A stretch of DNA of 64,000 nt, from NCBI GenBank assembly GCA_951217055.1, contig OX578277.1:13632411-13696410 (forward strand), read 5' to 3'. Under the pieces are notes generated by a model, which was not told the origin of the DNA, did not search any database, and saw only the letters and a list, made by a program, of their open reading frames with translations. This DNA is from Gerris lacustris (Eukaryota; Arthropoda; Insecta; Hemiptera; Gerridae). Shown in pieces: positions 11,570 through 23,500 of the stretch. Each line of letters begins with the position of its first letter. The first letter of the stretch is position 1. The position numbers and the translations under genes are program-made.

Positions 11570-12815
11570 TTTGTGAATTTCGATGTTTCAAAACCAAATT
11601 ATTTGACGGCTGGTACCGAAGTGCGCCAGCCCCCCTTCGGATTAGAAAAAGGTTACGGTCGAAGTGCGCCAGCCTCTTAGTCTATAGTGTCTGAAAGGTG
11701 AGGTCAGGTAAGTCCGAGTTATCCCTTCTTGCACCCCGTCTAAACCCAAAGAACTTTGTAGTGGACTCTGAATTTGGAATCCAACAAGCCGTTCGAAATG
11801 TCTTCCCAAGCACTTTGGAAAAATTCAGGATTTATAGGATTTACTGAGGACTACCGTTGTTCTATCAACGATGGCCAACTAATTAAGTTTATCTTTGAAC
11901 TACCCTATATACACTATACACCCTGAAGAAGTTGAAGAATGTTGTATTGAAGATTAAATAAGCCATCGCAATGATCAATTTTGGGATTAAATCACTGAGA
12001 ACTATATTGATCTGTCCACGGCTAAATTCCCAATACCACTGTGAGATTCAACCTAGCGTTGGTTGTTTATAATAATAATAATAATAAAGTATCTAGATTT
12101 TAAATGTGAAAGTCTTCTTCAATTTGTTTAGGAGTATGTACATAAATAAATTACACCTTTCAATATGTATTTTGTATTATATTTATTGAATATAGACTCA
12201 ATTGTATTATAATGTATATGTATATTACATATGCAGAAGATTTTAGTTTTCATGGGTACGTTTAATGTTAAGTCAATCTAAGCCCTTCTAATAAATATTA
12301 GCACTCACTTATAAGTGAGTGTAATTTATGAAAGAAACATTTCTTTAATTTTTAATATTAACAAAATAAATTGTTTTTTCTCTCGTGCTTTTTGATTATT
12401 TTATTAAATTTCCTATGTTTAATGAAAACTAATTTTGATTTTGTAAGTTTTTTATTCATTTTGAATATTCTCAAATTAAAGTGTATCTTCTGACTAAATT
12501 TGGATTTTGTTCTTACGAGAACATTCTACAGATTCCCCTATGCACTGATTTGCTAATGATCGCTGTATCATTCTGAACATTTTGTTCAAAGTAACTTCAA
12601 ATCGCTTTATATTGAGTATATGGGAATATTGACAACGATTAGTCCTTTAGATTAGAGGATCTGTGTCCGAGGGTGGGTGGACTACCTGGGTCGAGAGGTA
12701 GGATTTACCCGGCGCACTTCGACCGTACCCTTCAAAAAGGGGCTGGCGCCCTTCCCCCGTGACCCGACCTTTCCCGGCGCACTTGGTGTACTGCCTATTT
12801 GACCCTCCGAAATTC
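11570..12815. mobile_element. Long element with GC-rich terminal inverted repeats
   Basis: About 100-bp GC-rich arms face each other across roughly 1 kb. On the left, GGTACCGAAGTGCGCCAGCC and GGTCGAAGTGCGCC; on the right, GGCGCACTTCGACCGTACCC and CCCGGCGCACTTGGTG. The AATTTCG / CGAAATT pair marks the outer limits. The interior is AT-rich and has no transposase that I can read. Confidence 0.55.
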
Positions 12816-13190
12816 CTTTTTGCTGCCTAGTTACATAAATAACTATCATCTTACAAATGGAAATATAAAAAAATATGTAAATAATATATTCTCTATAATG
12901 TATCTACTGTTTTTTTTTTTTTTTTTTTTTTTTTTTTTGTTAATACTTTAAATAACATAATGGAATTAAAATATAATTGAAATATAAGGTAATTTGGATT
13001 TTATTAAAATTCATTTTGAATTAATATTGATTATAAATATATAAAAAATGTCACCTTTTTATTATTATAAGTATTGTGCAAATACAAATATATTTCATTT
13101 AAAAATATTTTGAGTTTTATTTTTTTATCAAAAATTTTATTTATATAATATATATGGGAAACATGGTCCAGCAGGGCTGACAGTTTAGAC

Positions 13191-13735
13191 CAGGGGTTCC
13201 CAAAGTTTTTTTACCAAGCCCCCCACAGTCAAGAATAAATCTTCCCACCCCCCCCCCCCCCCCCCTTACACAATTTTATGAGCTAATGAAAAAAAAGTGC
13301 TTGATGTGATATACTGAGGCACACTTTGTAATACTAAACCCAAAAAAGTGCTTGATGTGATATACTGGGGCACACTTTGTAATACTAAACCCAAAAAAGT
13401 GCTTGATGTGATATACTGGGGCACACTTTGTAATACTAAACCCAAAACGATGATTTGTCCATTTTATCAAAATCGGCAGCAGAACCTTTTTTCTAAAGCT
13501 TGTTTTTGACTGAAATAAGGATCCATTGTTAATTTATAAATGTTGTCATCACATGTGTTAGGAAAGTATCTGTTGAATTCGTCAGTGAGGTCCTCCAACT
13601 GGTTTGATTTTTATATAATCGAATCGCATTAGACGTTCGGACAGGAAGGCTATCTCGATCTCGAGGTCCCACGCCCCCCTTGACTGGTCTTCACGCCTCC
13701 CTTGGGGGGCGCGCCCCCCACTTTGGAAACCAATG
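13191..13735. mobile_element. Non-autonomous hAT element, family 2, with internal 51-bp tandem repeat
   Basis: The left end CAGGGGTTCCCAAAG is the classic hAT terminus; the right end CTTTGGAAACCAATG is a decayed version. The flanking octamers GTTTAGAC and ACTTAGAC agree at six of eight bases. Three direct copies of a 51-bp unit with GTGCTTGATGTGATATACTG lie at about 13294-13447. The element sits inside a hairpin of the 1762 type, whose arms are now split to about 13166-13190 and 13744-13770. Confidence 0.75.
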
Positions 13736-13770
13736 ACTTAGACTGAACAGTCAGGCCTGCCAGACCATCT

Positions 13771-14380
13771 ATATCCTGGCTGAAGTTTTAGTAGGTGGAC
13801 TAGAATAGGTATGTGAGAGGAGCTTATAAAGAGTTCCATACGCACTTAAACTGCTAAATAAATATAGCCAGGGGCCAGGGACATTTCTACTTATATACAA
13901 GACAAGATTTTAGTGGTGGCAAAAGGAAGGGGAAAAAATTAATATTTTATCGAAAAACAAAATAATTGAGAAAATTTGAAGGGAAAAAATAAAAAGAAGA
14001 AAAGTTAAACATCGAATTGTTTACAAAAGCATACCGAACAATTACTTAGGATAAGTTAACTTAGGGCATGTGTTTAATTTTACTAAATAAACTCAAGAGG
14101 AGACAAATCAAGAACTCTTTTGGTTAATAAGCCAAAACTAGAGAAATGAAAATTTTGTTTTGATTAGAAACTCAAATTAATAGAAACCTATAGCCAAGAA
14201 AGAATTCCATGAGCCAAGAAAGACTTGTGGGACGAGCCACAATTTTATTAGAAAAAGGCATTACTTATCAGCTAGACATTACAGATCTTATTAACGACTT
14301 TTCCTAAAAGAAAGGCACTAAACAGCCAAAGAAAGTTAAAACAAAGAACCTATAATATATTAAGGAAATGAAAGACTCAC
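13771..14380. other. Downstream part of the receptor gene or intergenic DNA
   Basis: This DNA should lie in the last intron or 3' region of the CD-MPR-like gene. I found no matching final exon or named repeat. Confidence 0.4.
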
Positions 14381-14507
14381 CCTTGGAAGTGCAAGAATAG
14401 ATGCCCACAGAGTATAGTTTGGAACTTGTTCGTATCCTTTTGCTCCGAGTACAAATCTTCTGTATGTTATACCAATTACAAAGTATAAGAAGAATCCAAC
14501 GATGAAC
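14381..14507 (-). CDS. M6PR: CD-MPR homologue exon 5 (membrane span and proximal tail)
   Basis: Acceptor TTCATTTAG and donor AGG|GTGAGT bound 127 bases coding residues 178-220. The membrane span FIVGFFLYFVIGI is followed by YRRFVLGAKGYEQVPNYTLW, very close to the membrane-proximal tail of CD-MPR. The donor is in phase 0, so a further exon is required. In the family it would begin near Asp-Gly and carry the sorting motifs and stop. Confidence 0.85.
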
Positions 14508-17500
14508 CTAAATGAAAGTAAAGAGAAAATAAGAGTTTTTTTAAAGGTAGAGTTTAGCTGATATAAAATTTAAAAATATTATTGGCATGAATGAACAAGG
14601 AGATAATTAAAAGTTAAGATAGATTTGTATCATAATTACATCCAATATTTTTTAAAAAATGTAGTTTTATGTGACTCATAAGTTTTTAAATTTCAATATT
14701 ACATGGATTAAAACAAAGTGTATATGAACGACTAATGTAACATAATTAAAGTTCATTATTATGTGGTTGATAATAATTTAAGGAATGTTAGTAATTCTCA
14801 AAAAGAAATTTAAAGAGACCCCTCGCTCCCTTTTAGGTCTTTACTGGGCGATACATTGTATTGCATGTTTTGCCTGGTTTAAAAAAAGTAAGGAGTATAC
14901 TTAAATAATTTTAATAAAATGTCATTGGGGTTGCCAATAGAACAATTTTAAGGTGTTCAGTATGTAGCAAGTAGGTATATTCTTATAATAAGAGAAAAAT
15001 TTCAGTTTATTTTTAACAACAAATAGGCCAAGCGCCAGAGACTTTGAACGAGAAAAAATGCCGATAAAGCTGAATTTTGGTTTATGGCTTTATTTTGGTC
15101 CCCTGATAAACATATTAATTTTTCCCCCTTTGGCCGCCATTTTGAAAAAAAAGGGACCGAAATTCGGTTTTTGGCCAATATCTTCGTTCTTATTGATGAT
15201 ACGACAAAAATAGATATTATAAAATTTGAAGGACTTTAAATTGTCAACAAAAAAGGTTCAATGTCATTATACAATCAAGTCAATAGTTCCGAAGCTATAG
15301 CTCTGCGAAGTGCGACACTTTTTCGATTTTCAGACGAAAAATACATTGACACTCGATAAAAAATAAATTTGGTTTATTTTATTTTATAAAATGTATAATT
15401 ATTTTATAAAATATTTGTTTGTTATTTTATTTGGACCCCGTGGTTTGAATCTATATAGAAACTCGATTTTACCGGTGCCATGAGCATGTCGTGGAGTAGA
15501 AAAACTCCCATTTCATGCGGGTGCAGAAATATGTCGTACTTCGCAGAGCTATAGCTTCGAAACTATTGACTTGAGTGTATAATGACATTGAACCTATTTT
15601 GTTGACAATTTAAAGTCCTACAAATTTGATAATACCTATTTTTGTCGTATCATCGATGAGAACTAAAATATTGGCCAAAAACCAAATTTCGGTCCCTTTT
15701 TTTCAAAATGGCAGCCAAAGCAGACCTCCCTCGAGGGGGAAAAATTAATATGTTGATCCGGGGACCAAAATAAAGCCATAAACGAAAATTCAGCTTTATC
15801 GGAATTTTTTCCTGTTAATGGCCTTTTTTGAGCTAACGCTCTTGGCCTAAAATTACACATTTTGATATTAAAATTATCTCATACGATGATCTTAATCATG
15901 TCTCAGTTAAACCTTTAAGAAGCTTACATGTAAGGTCGGACTTCACACTTTATAATTAAGTTAAAGTACCCTAAGGGGAAGAGCCAGCGGGGCCGTGTGG
16001 ATTAAATTTCTTACCACGTCTGCTCGGCTATCACTAAATCATGAGTGGTGCGAGATCGTGGGTTCAATCCCTCACTGTGATGCTCTCATTTGGCTCACTA
16101 TTGATCACATCATACTCGCTTCAGCAGTATAATGTTCAGAAATATGATGGGTGAAGTGGCTGGAACTCTCTACCACGGGTATAGTAAAAAGGGCCTAAGT
16201 GATGGCCTAATGGCTAGGTTCCAACAAGTGGTTCATCCTACCTATCTAGTACTAATTCTAGGACCTTACTACTACTACTACCCTAAGGGAAAGGGAGGAT
16301 ATAAAGTCAATATTCTAGAATTTGTGATCGAGCTGTGTCTGATGTTCTGAAGTATTACTTTCAATTAAAGTTACTACAATATTAAAAGGAACTTACAAAG
16401 TAAAGAAGATACTGGTACCGCTCATATAGAACTGCTCTGGACAAAGTAGACTGGTCATAATTTGAAATTGAACCATGCAAGCATTCGATAGACCTTCTAA
16501 CAGTATTAGCTGAAACACATTAAATATTCAAGAACAAGTTAACAAGTTAAAATCACTGAAAAAAATGGATAAATAAATAGCCATTTATTGGAAAAATGAT
16601 TAATTATATACAATTACATGTTTTTTTTTTTATTCTTCTCCAAATCAGCTAAATGCTGTGGCTGCCTTTGAAGGCTTTTGAGTTCATGCGCTATATTTTT
16701 AATTTAATTTCTTGTGGGTTTTTTTTGTTTTATGCCATTTACTTTTAACTCGTAGGATAATAAATTCCATTGGTTGCCATCCATCTATTCGTTACAGTAT
16801 ACTTCTCCCATCCTTCTCCACTTTTCTATCACAAGCTACCCTCCTCCATGTGCTTCCTCCGCAGCAGGTCCTCATTTCCTTATCCCATTGAGTTCTTGGT
16901 CTTCCCCTATTTCTTTTGTTCTCAATTGGTGTCCATTCTATTATATGTTTGGCCCATCTCTCATCTGTCAAACCAGGTGTCCTGCCCATTTCAACTTTCT
17001 CTTTACAGCTGTCTTCGCTATGTCTTCGATGCCTGTTTGCTTTTGTATCCATCTATTGCTTTTTAAATCGTTTAATCGAATCTTCAACATACTCCTCTCC
17101 ATTCTCCTGACCACGATCCTGAGTTTCTCTAAATTGTTTTTGCTGTAACTCCAGCTCTCGCATCCTTAAAGTAACACTGGTCTTACCACACTATTCCATT
17201 GACTTTTTCTTTTATCCCTACATCTGATCTAAATAGGTGCCTATATTTATTATAAGACCTCCATCCCATTCCTATTCTCCTGGTTATTTCTTTATTATTT
17301 GTGTCCTCTTTTGAAATTAACTAACCTAAATATATAAAGTCATCTACTTCCACGATTTCCTCTTCATTTATTTTAATATCCATGTCATCTTTTTCCTTAT
17401 TTATTGTTATGAGTTTTGTTTTATTTGTGTTTATTTTCAGTCCTATTTTCTGTGCAGCATTTACTGTCATTCAGCATGATATTTATTTCTTCATTGAGTG

Positions 17501-20500
17501 ATTGGAAAAAGGCAAAATCTGGGAATGAAGTAAAAAGGACTTCTGTTAGTAGAACTATGGGTGTGCTTTATTGATTCTCTATTATTCCACAACAAACTAT
17601 AGCGTCTGATGGTTGCATTGCTCCATGGTGCAATCATTGAACCCACTATATACAGGTGAATCATGATGACAATACTTTATAAAGTGATTATACACATACT
17701 AGTCCAGGAGATAGCGTGCAAAAAAGTGTCTGACTAACATCAAGCTAGAATTTTGTTTATTATTGGTCGGCTAAGTTCGTCTGTAAGAGATAGCTTGTCA
17801 GTACACATTTGAAAAAAAAAAAACCAAAAAAAAAAAACCGGTGGAGTGGGGCCATATCCCACCCTTTTTGGTAGACAATGTGATTTTCATGATCCTGAAC
17901 ACGAAATTAGTTAGTAGACCGAAAATCAAGTTTATGGTAGTTTGTCACTTAATAGGTAACCTCTTTGATTTGGAGTAATATTTGACTAACTAACCTATTA
18001 AGTGACAAACTACCATCAACTTGATTTTTGGTTTAACTAATTTTGTACTCAGGATCATGACAATCACATTGTCTACCTAAAAGGGCGGGACATGGCCGCT
18101 CTCCACCGGTTTATTTTTTTTAAATGTCTATTCCCAAGCTATTTCCCGCAGACGAACTTAGCCGACCACATATTCTTAAAAGGCATCAAAAGATTTACTT
18201 ATACACAAAATTCTAGCTTGAAGTAAGTCTTTTTTGCACGCTATCTCTTGGACTATAAAAAGATGCTGTCAGTTAAGTATTTTTTTTCAACTAGTTATGG
18301 AGTTATAGCCTTAAATTGAGTTTTCACAAATAGTCTTACATTCAAAGCAATATGGTAAAATTTTTCATCGTATTTAAATTTCTTATCTGCATCATTTCTC
18401 CGTTTAGTGTTTTCCATTTCTTAATTGTTTTGGGGTTTTCACGTTTAAATTTGGGCAGGAAATGGAACACGACCTCTAAATTTATTTTAATCAATATATC
18501 ACAGAAACTCCAGGAGATAGCGTGCAAAAAAGTGTCTGACTTACATCAAGCTAGAGTTCTGTGCATAGAATCTTTTGGTGCCTTTTAAGAAAATGTGGTT
18601 GGCTAAGTTCGTTTGCTGAACATAGCTTGGCAACAGGTATTTGAAAAAACAAACCGGTGGAGAGCGGCCACGTCTCACCAATTATGGTGGACAGTGTGAT
18701 TATAATGATCCTGAGTACGAACTTAGTAGACCAAAAATCAAGTTGATGGTAGTTTATCACTTAATAGGTGACCACTTTGATTTGGAGTAATATTTTACTA
18801 ACTAACCTATTAAGTTATTAAGATGACAAACTGCCATCAACTTGATAATTGGTTTACTAACTAATTTTGTACTCAGGATCATGAAAATCACATTGTCCAC
18901 CATAAAGGGCGGGACATGATCGCCCTCCACCAGTTTGGTTTTTTCAAATGCCTATTGCCAAAATATGTCCTGCAGACGAACTTAGCCGTCCAAATATTCT
19001 TAAAAGGCACCAAAAGATTTACTTTTACACAAAATTCTAGCTTGATGTTACTCAAGACACTTTTGACTACAGATATTTCTCAGGGAAAAATTTCCCTTGT
19101 TCCCCCCCAACATGTCAGAAATGTTTTAAAGAAATGCTTTTTTTTTCATATTGGTTTCGGGGATGTTATGAGTATACTGATCCCCACAAAAAAAAATAAA
19201 TTATACATTAATTTAACTTGATTTGAGTCTTAAAGCCTTACCTCATGAGAAACATGGCTTTGAGTATCGAGGGAACACATGAGTAAGATCATGGCTTTCC
19301 ACTCGGTACCATTGCATGAGGAATTGTCAGATATTCTATCACCACTCCCATACGTTAATATTATCCAATCATCTGTAACAAAATAAATAAAATAAAATAA
19401 ACAAACAAAAAAATGATAAGTACAGTAAAAGAGATTAAAAAAAATTGATTTTATAAAGCTAGCTTTCAATTACCAATTTCTCTCTCTCTCTCTCTTTTGC
19501 CATCGATTAGTGAAATAAAATTATGAAACCTGTATTTTGATTTTTGCACTGATCTGATACGTATAAGCTAAGAAGAAAACACCACACATCATGAAATATT
19601 ATGACTCTACTAAGAAGAATCGGGTGCGGGGTAGCTCAGAACTTTCCTCACTTCGGAGGCCACTAGAGTGGCCTCAGGTTTTTATTTTCTCAGGACTAAT
19701 CAGGGTTTTTTTTTTTTTTTTCATATTTCTTCCTTATTTTTTACCGGTTCCAACAATATGCTATTTCGGTATTATTAACCCTCAAAGTTTAAAAATTAAT
19801 AAATCAGTAACTTCAAAATGGCGGCCAATATCAAAATTTAATTTGGTGGATTTGATTGTCATACAGAGATGTATTTGTGCCAAATTTCAACTCGATCAGA
19901 CCACTTTTTGATTTTTTGGTTTTAATTTTTGTTGACTCAACAAACTGGGTTCAAGGTAGCGGAAAATGTTGATTTTCTGGACAGCACAACTAGAAGTAAG
20001 GACTGATTTTTCTGCTAAGTTTTAACTCTCTAGGTTAAATACCCTGGGCGCTCCAATGATAACACACATAATATAGATGTCATGCTGAAAACCACTCAGG
20101 AGGTCTTAAAAAGACACTTTTATAGAAAAGGGCCCCCACTTTTTTTAATCGAATATACTTTCGGACATCCAAATACACACTTTTTTATATAAATGTGTGA
20201 TATTCCTTTGTCCCAAAGCATATTGGACTGAATATCCCTTTGTCTTAATATGTAGTTAAACTAAGGGATATAAACTCTCCTTTATATTTCCTATAAAAAA
20301 AGAGGGCCCCTTTTCTATAAGAGTACCACTTTTCCTACCATAGGTGAGAAAAAGTAAAAAGAAGACTTATTTTTATTTCATGATAGATTTAAAAATCTGT
20401 CTCACAACTCCTAGACTTACACTATCTCTTTTATACTTCATCTTCTTACAGAGTCTCTCTATCTCCATTGTAATTCTTACACTGTTTCATTCTCTTTTTA

Positions 20501-23500
20501 TTCACTGAATCATTAATTAGTTTAGGCGTCACATGTCTCTAAAACTAAAAAAACCTCTTTCAGATTTTGATGATCTTAAGACGTGTAAAAACGTCAAAAT
20601 CTCAAAATTGAATTTTTTGGGTGATCACAATTCTTTCACTAACTTCTACTACTAATAAAAATAGTAGTAGGAAACCTTCTTTTAATGTAAGTTATATGAA
20701 AAAAACATGTACTGACCTTTACCAACTATATTGGTATTGTTGTAGCGACCAAGAACAACAGATTCTTTTAATGTACATTACAGTTAATTATTTTTTAAAC
20801 TAATTGGGACCAGAGTAGGTCGGATAATCCAAAAGTTCGGATAATTGAGGTCCATTAAAAAAAAAAAAAAATCAATTAAGTATACAATGTTAATGAAGGT
20901 AGATGAGATATGATAGAGGTATGTAATTTAAAGATAGACACATTTTTAAAATAAAAATTATATACATACATAATATGTAAAACAACACATTATATTACAT
21001 TTTTCTCAGGTAGGTTTGCGGATCAATGAATTCTTGTCTGCTCTTTACAAAAAGGTGCTGCTTCTCAACAAGGTGGCGAGAACCTCTAACCACCTCACCA
21101 GTGGCGAGTTCGGATAATAGAGGGTTCGGATAACAGAGGCTCGGATAATTGAGGTTCTACTGTATATGAGAATAAACAGGTCAAGTGTGTGCTAGTCAGC
21201 ACACAGCAAGGTCCGTAAGCAACACAGTATTGTTTAAGTAGTACCTATTTATGTAGCTTTTTAAAATGCTAAAAAGCCTACTTTGAACTATCCTATGGGT
21301 CTGATATTCTCAAAACACTTATACAATCTTCTGATAAAGTTATTTTGCCAGTGAACCGGACTATAAACATATAAATACACCAAAAAGAGCATAATTATTA
21401 AAAAAAAAAAAAAAAACGTATCTTATCAATTAAAACAAAAATATTTTTTCATTTTTTTTTAGAAATTTCTAAAAAATTGTATCTCTACTTTGGTCAAAGA
21501 ATGTTCAGGATTTTTTTCAGTTCACATAAGCGAGATAGAAGGGGGGACACTTTTCTCACCAACTTCAAATCACCTACGCTCGCCCTATCAATGTAATAGC
21601 CAAAAAAAAGTATATATATTTTTGTAATCAGCTCGACGTACCCTTTCATATGATACCCCACACGGCTTCCAAAAAAAATTTTTTTTAACCCTTAAGTTTT
21701 CTTTGAAAAATAATTTTTTTAGGTCGCTATATTTTAAAATGTGTGGGTAGGTACTATTCACATATATGCCACATTTCAAAGTGATCGGATGAAAGGAGTA
21801 GCCCTGAGAGCAGGCGACAGAAGGAAGGACGGACAGACAGACACACGCAGGAAAATATAAGGGTCCTTGGTTTTGGACCCTAAAAACATGTACTGACCTT
21901 TACCAACTATATCGGTATTGTTGTAGCGACCAAGAACAATAGTTTCTTTCAAGTTGGAAACGAGCGATCTAGTGACAGCCGCTTGAGGATGCTCTTTGGA
22001 TACTTGATGACAGATGTCCACAGCATACGTATACTTTTCAGTTTGTGCCAATAAACTAAAACAAAATTAATTTAAAATACTAATTTTCAAGAAAAAACAT
22101 TGAATTGTGCATATGTTTTTGGGCATTGAATCCACATATCGACATTTCAATGTTTTTTCAAAAAAGTGCAGAAAATATACAATAAATGGAAATCCTATCG
22201 GCACTTCTTTAGATTGTTACTCCTCTTATAAAAAAACAGAGAATACATTCCTTTGTCCCAAAGTACATTGGATCAAACATCCCTACTATTTTTTGGTTTT
22301 AACATGAATATGTTTTAGCTCTGGTGGACATTTCGATAGGTTGGTAAGTACTTCTTTAGATTGTTACTCCTGTTTTTATTTATTATTATTATTTTGACTA
22401 AATAACTATTAAGGCAGGCACTCTTATAGAAAAGGGCCCCCTTTTTGTATAGGAAATATATAGAAGAGTTTATATCCCTTAATCTAACTATCTATTAAGA
22501 CAAAGAGATATTAAGTCCAATAAGCTTTGGAACAAAGGAATATCACACTTATATATATAAAAAGTGTTTTCGGTTATCCAAAAGTACATTAGATTAAAAA
22601 AATGCGTAGGGCCCTTTTCTATATAAAGTGCCAAGTCTTTTTTTAACTAAAACCATTAATAAACTATAGATAGTTAATTATATGAATATATTCATCAGAT
22701 ATCTATATAAAGGTAAACTAATGATAGTTTACCAGGGTAAGTAAGATTTAAATATCTGATTCAGCTCCAGCAATGACTCTTTCACTATCACACATAAACT
22801 TCTCTTACTCAATAAAATAGATTATAAACTCTATTTCAACACCTACACTGACTCTTCTTAGTAAGTAGGACAGATTTAAAATCCTGCCTTAACGCCTCAC
22901 TGATAATAGTCTTTTGACTGAGGAAGGCAGATTTAAACCTCTCCCTTAACTCTTACACTAATTCTTTCTGTTTCCCGTTTATTGCATATCGTCTGACTGA
23001 ATAAGGCAGATTTAAACCTGCCATTCTTAACATTTGCACTGAATCTTTCTCTTCCACAATTCTACTCATCTTAAAACTACTGTGGTGATTAGAAAATCAC
23101 ACTGCAGAGCTGATGATGATAAAAAAGTAGTTAGATAGAACTAGAAATCAATGTACATAGCTGCGGACATAAGGTCAGTAAACAGTTCTGTCTAGCTATA
23201 CTAACCGACTTGCAGTCTGTATGGTATGGGCTTTAGTATTTGACATTCAGGTTGCCAACCTATGTGAATGGAAAAAATAAAGCCACTAGGCCGTTATCCT
23301 GATGTTCACGCCCCTCTACTAATGATATTTACTTTTGCCTAGTTTTTTTTTTTTTTCTGGGGGGTTTTTACACCCGAAGACAGGCCACTTAGGTGGGGCC
23401 ATCGAACAAACCCGGGTTAGGGACCGAAATCTTCACACTTTTGTGAAGATGTGGTCAGTATCCATGACTCCCCTCCTGGTTGTATTACAACTAGAGGAAG

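Noticed and set aside
16770..17148. Plus-strand frames of 98 and 124 codons
   Set aside because: Antisense shadows of the minus-strand LINE fragment, which carries the recognisable motifs.
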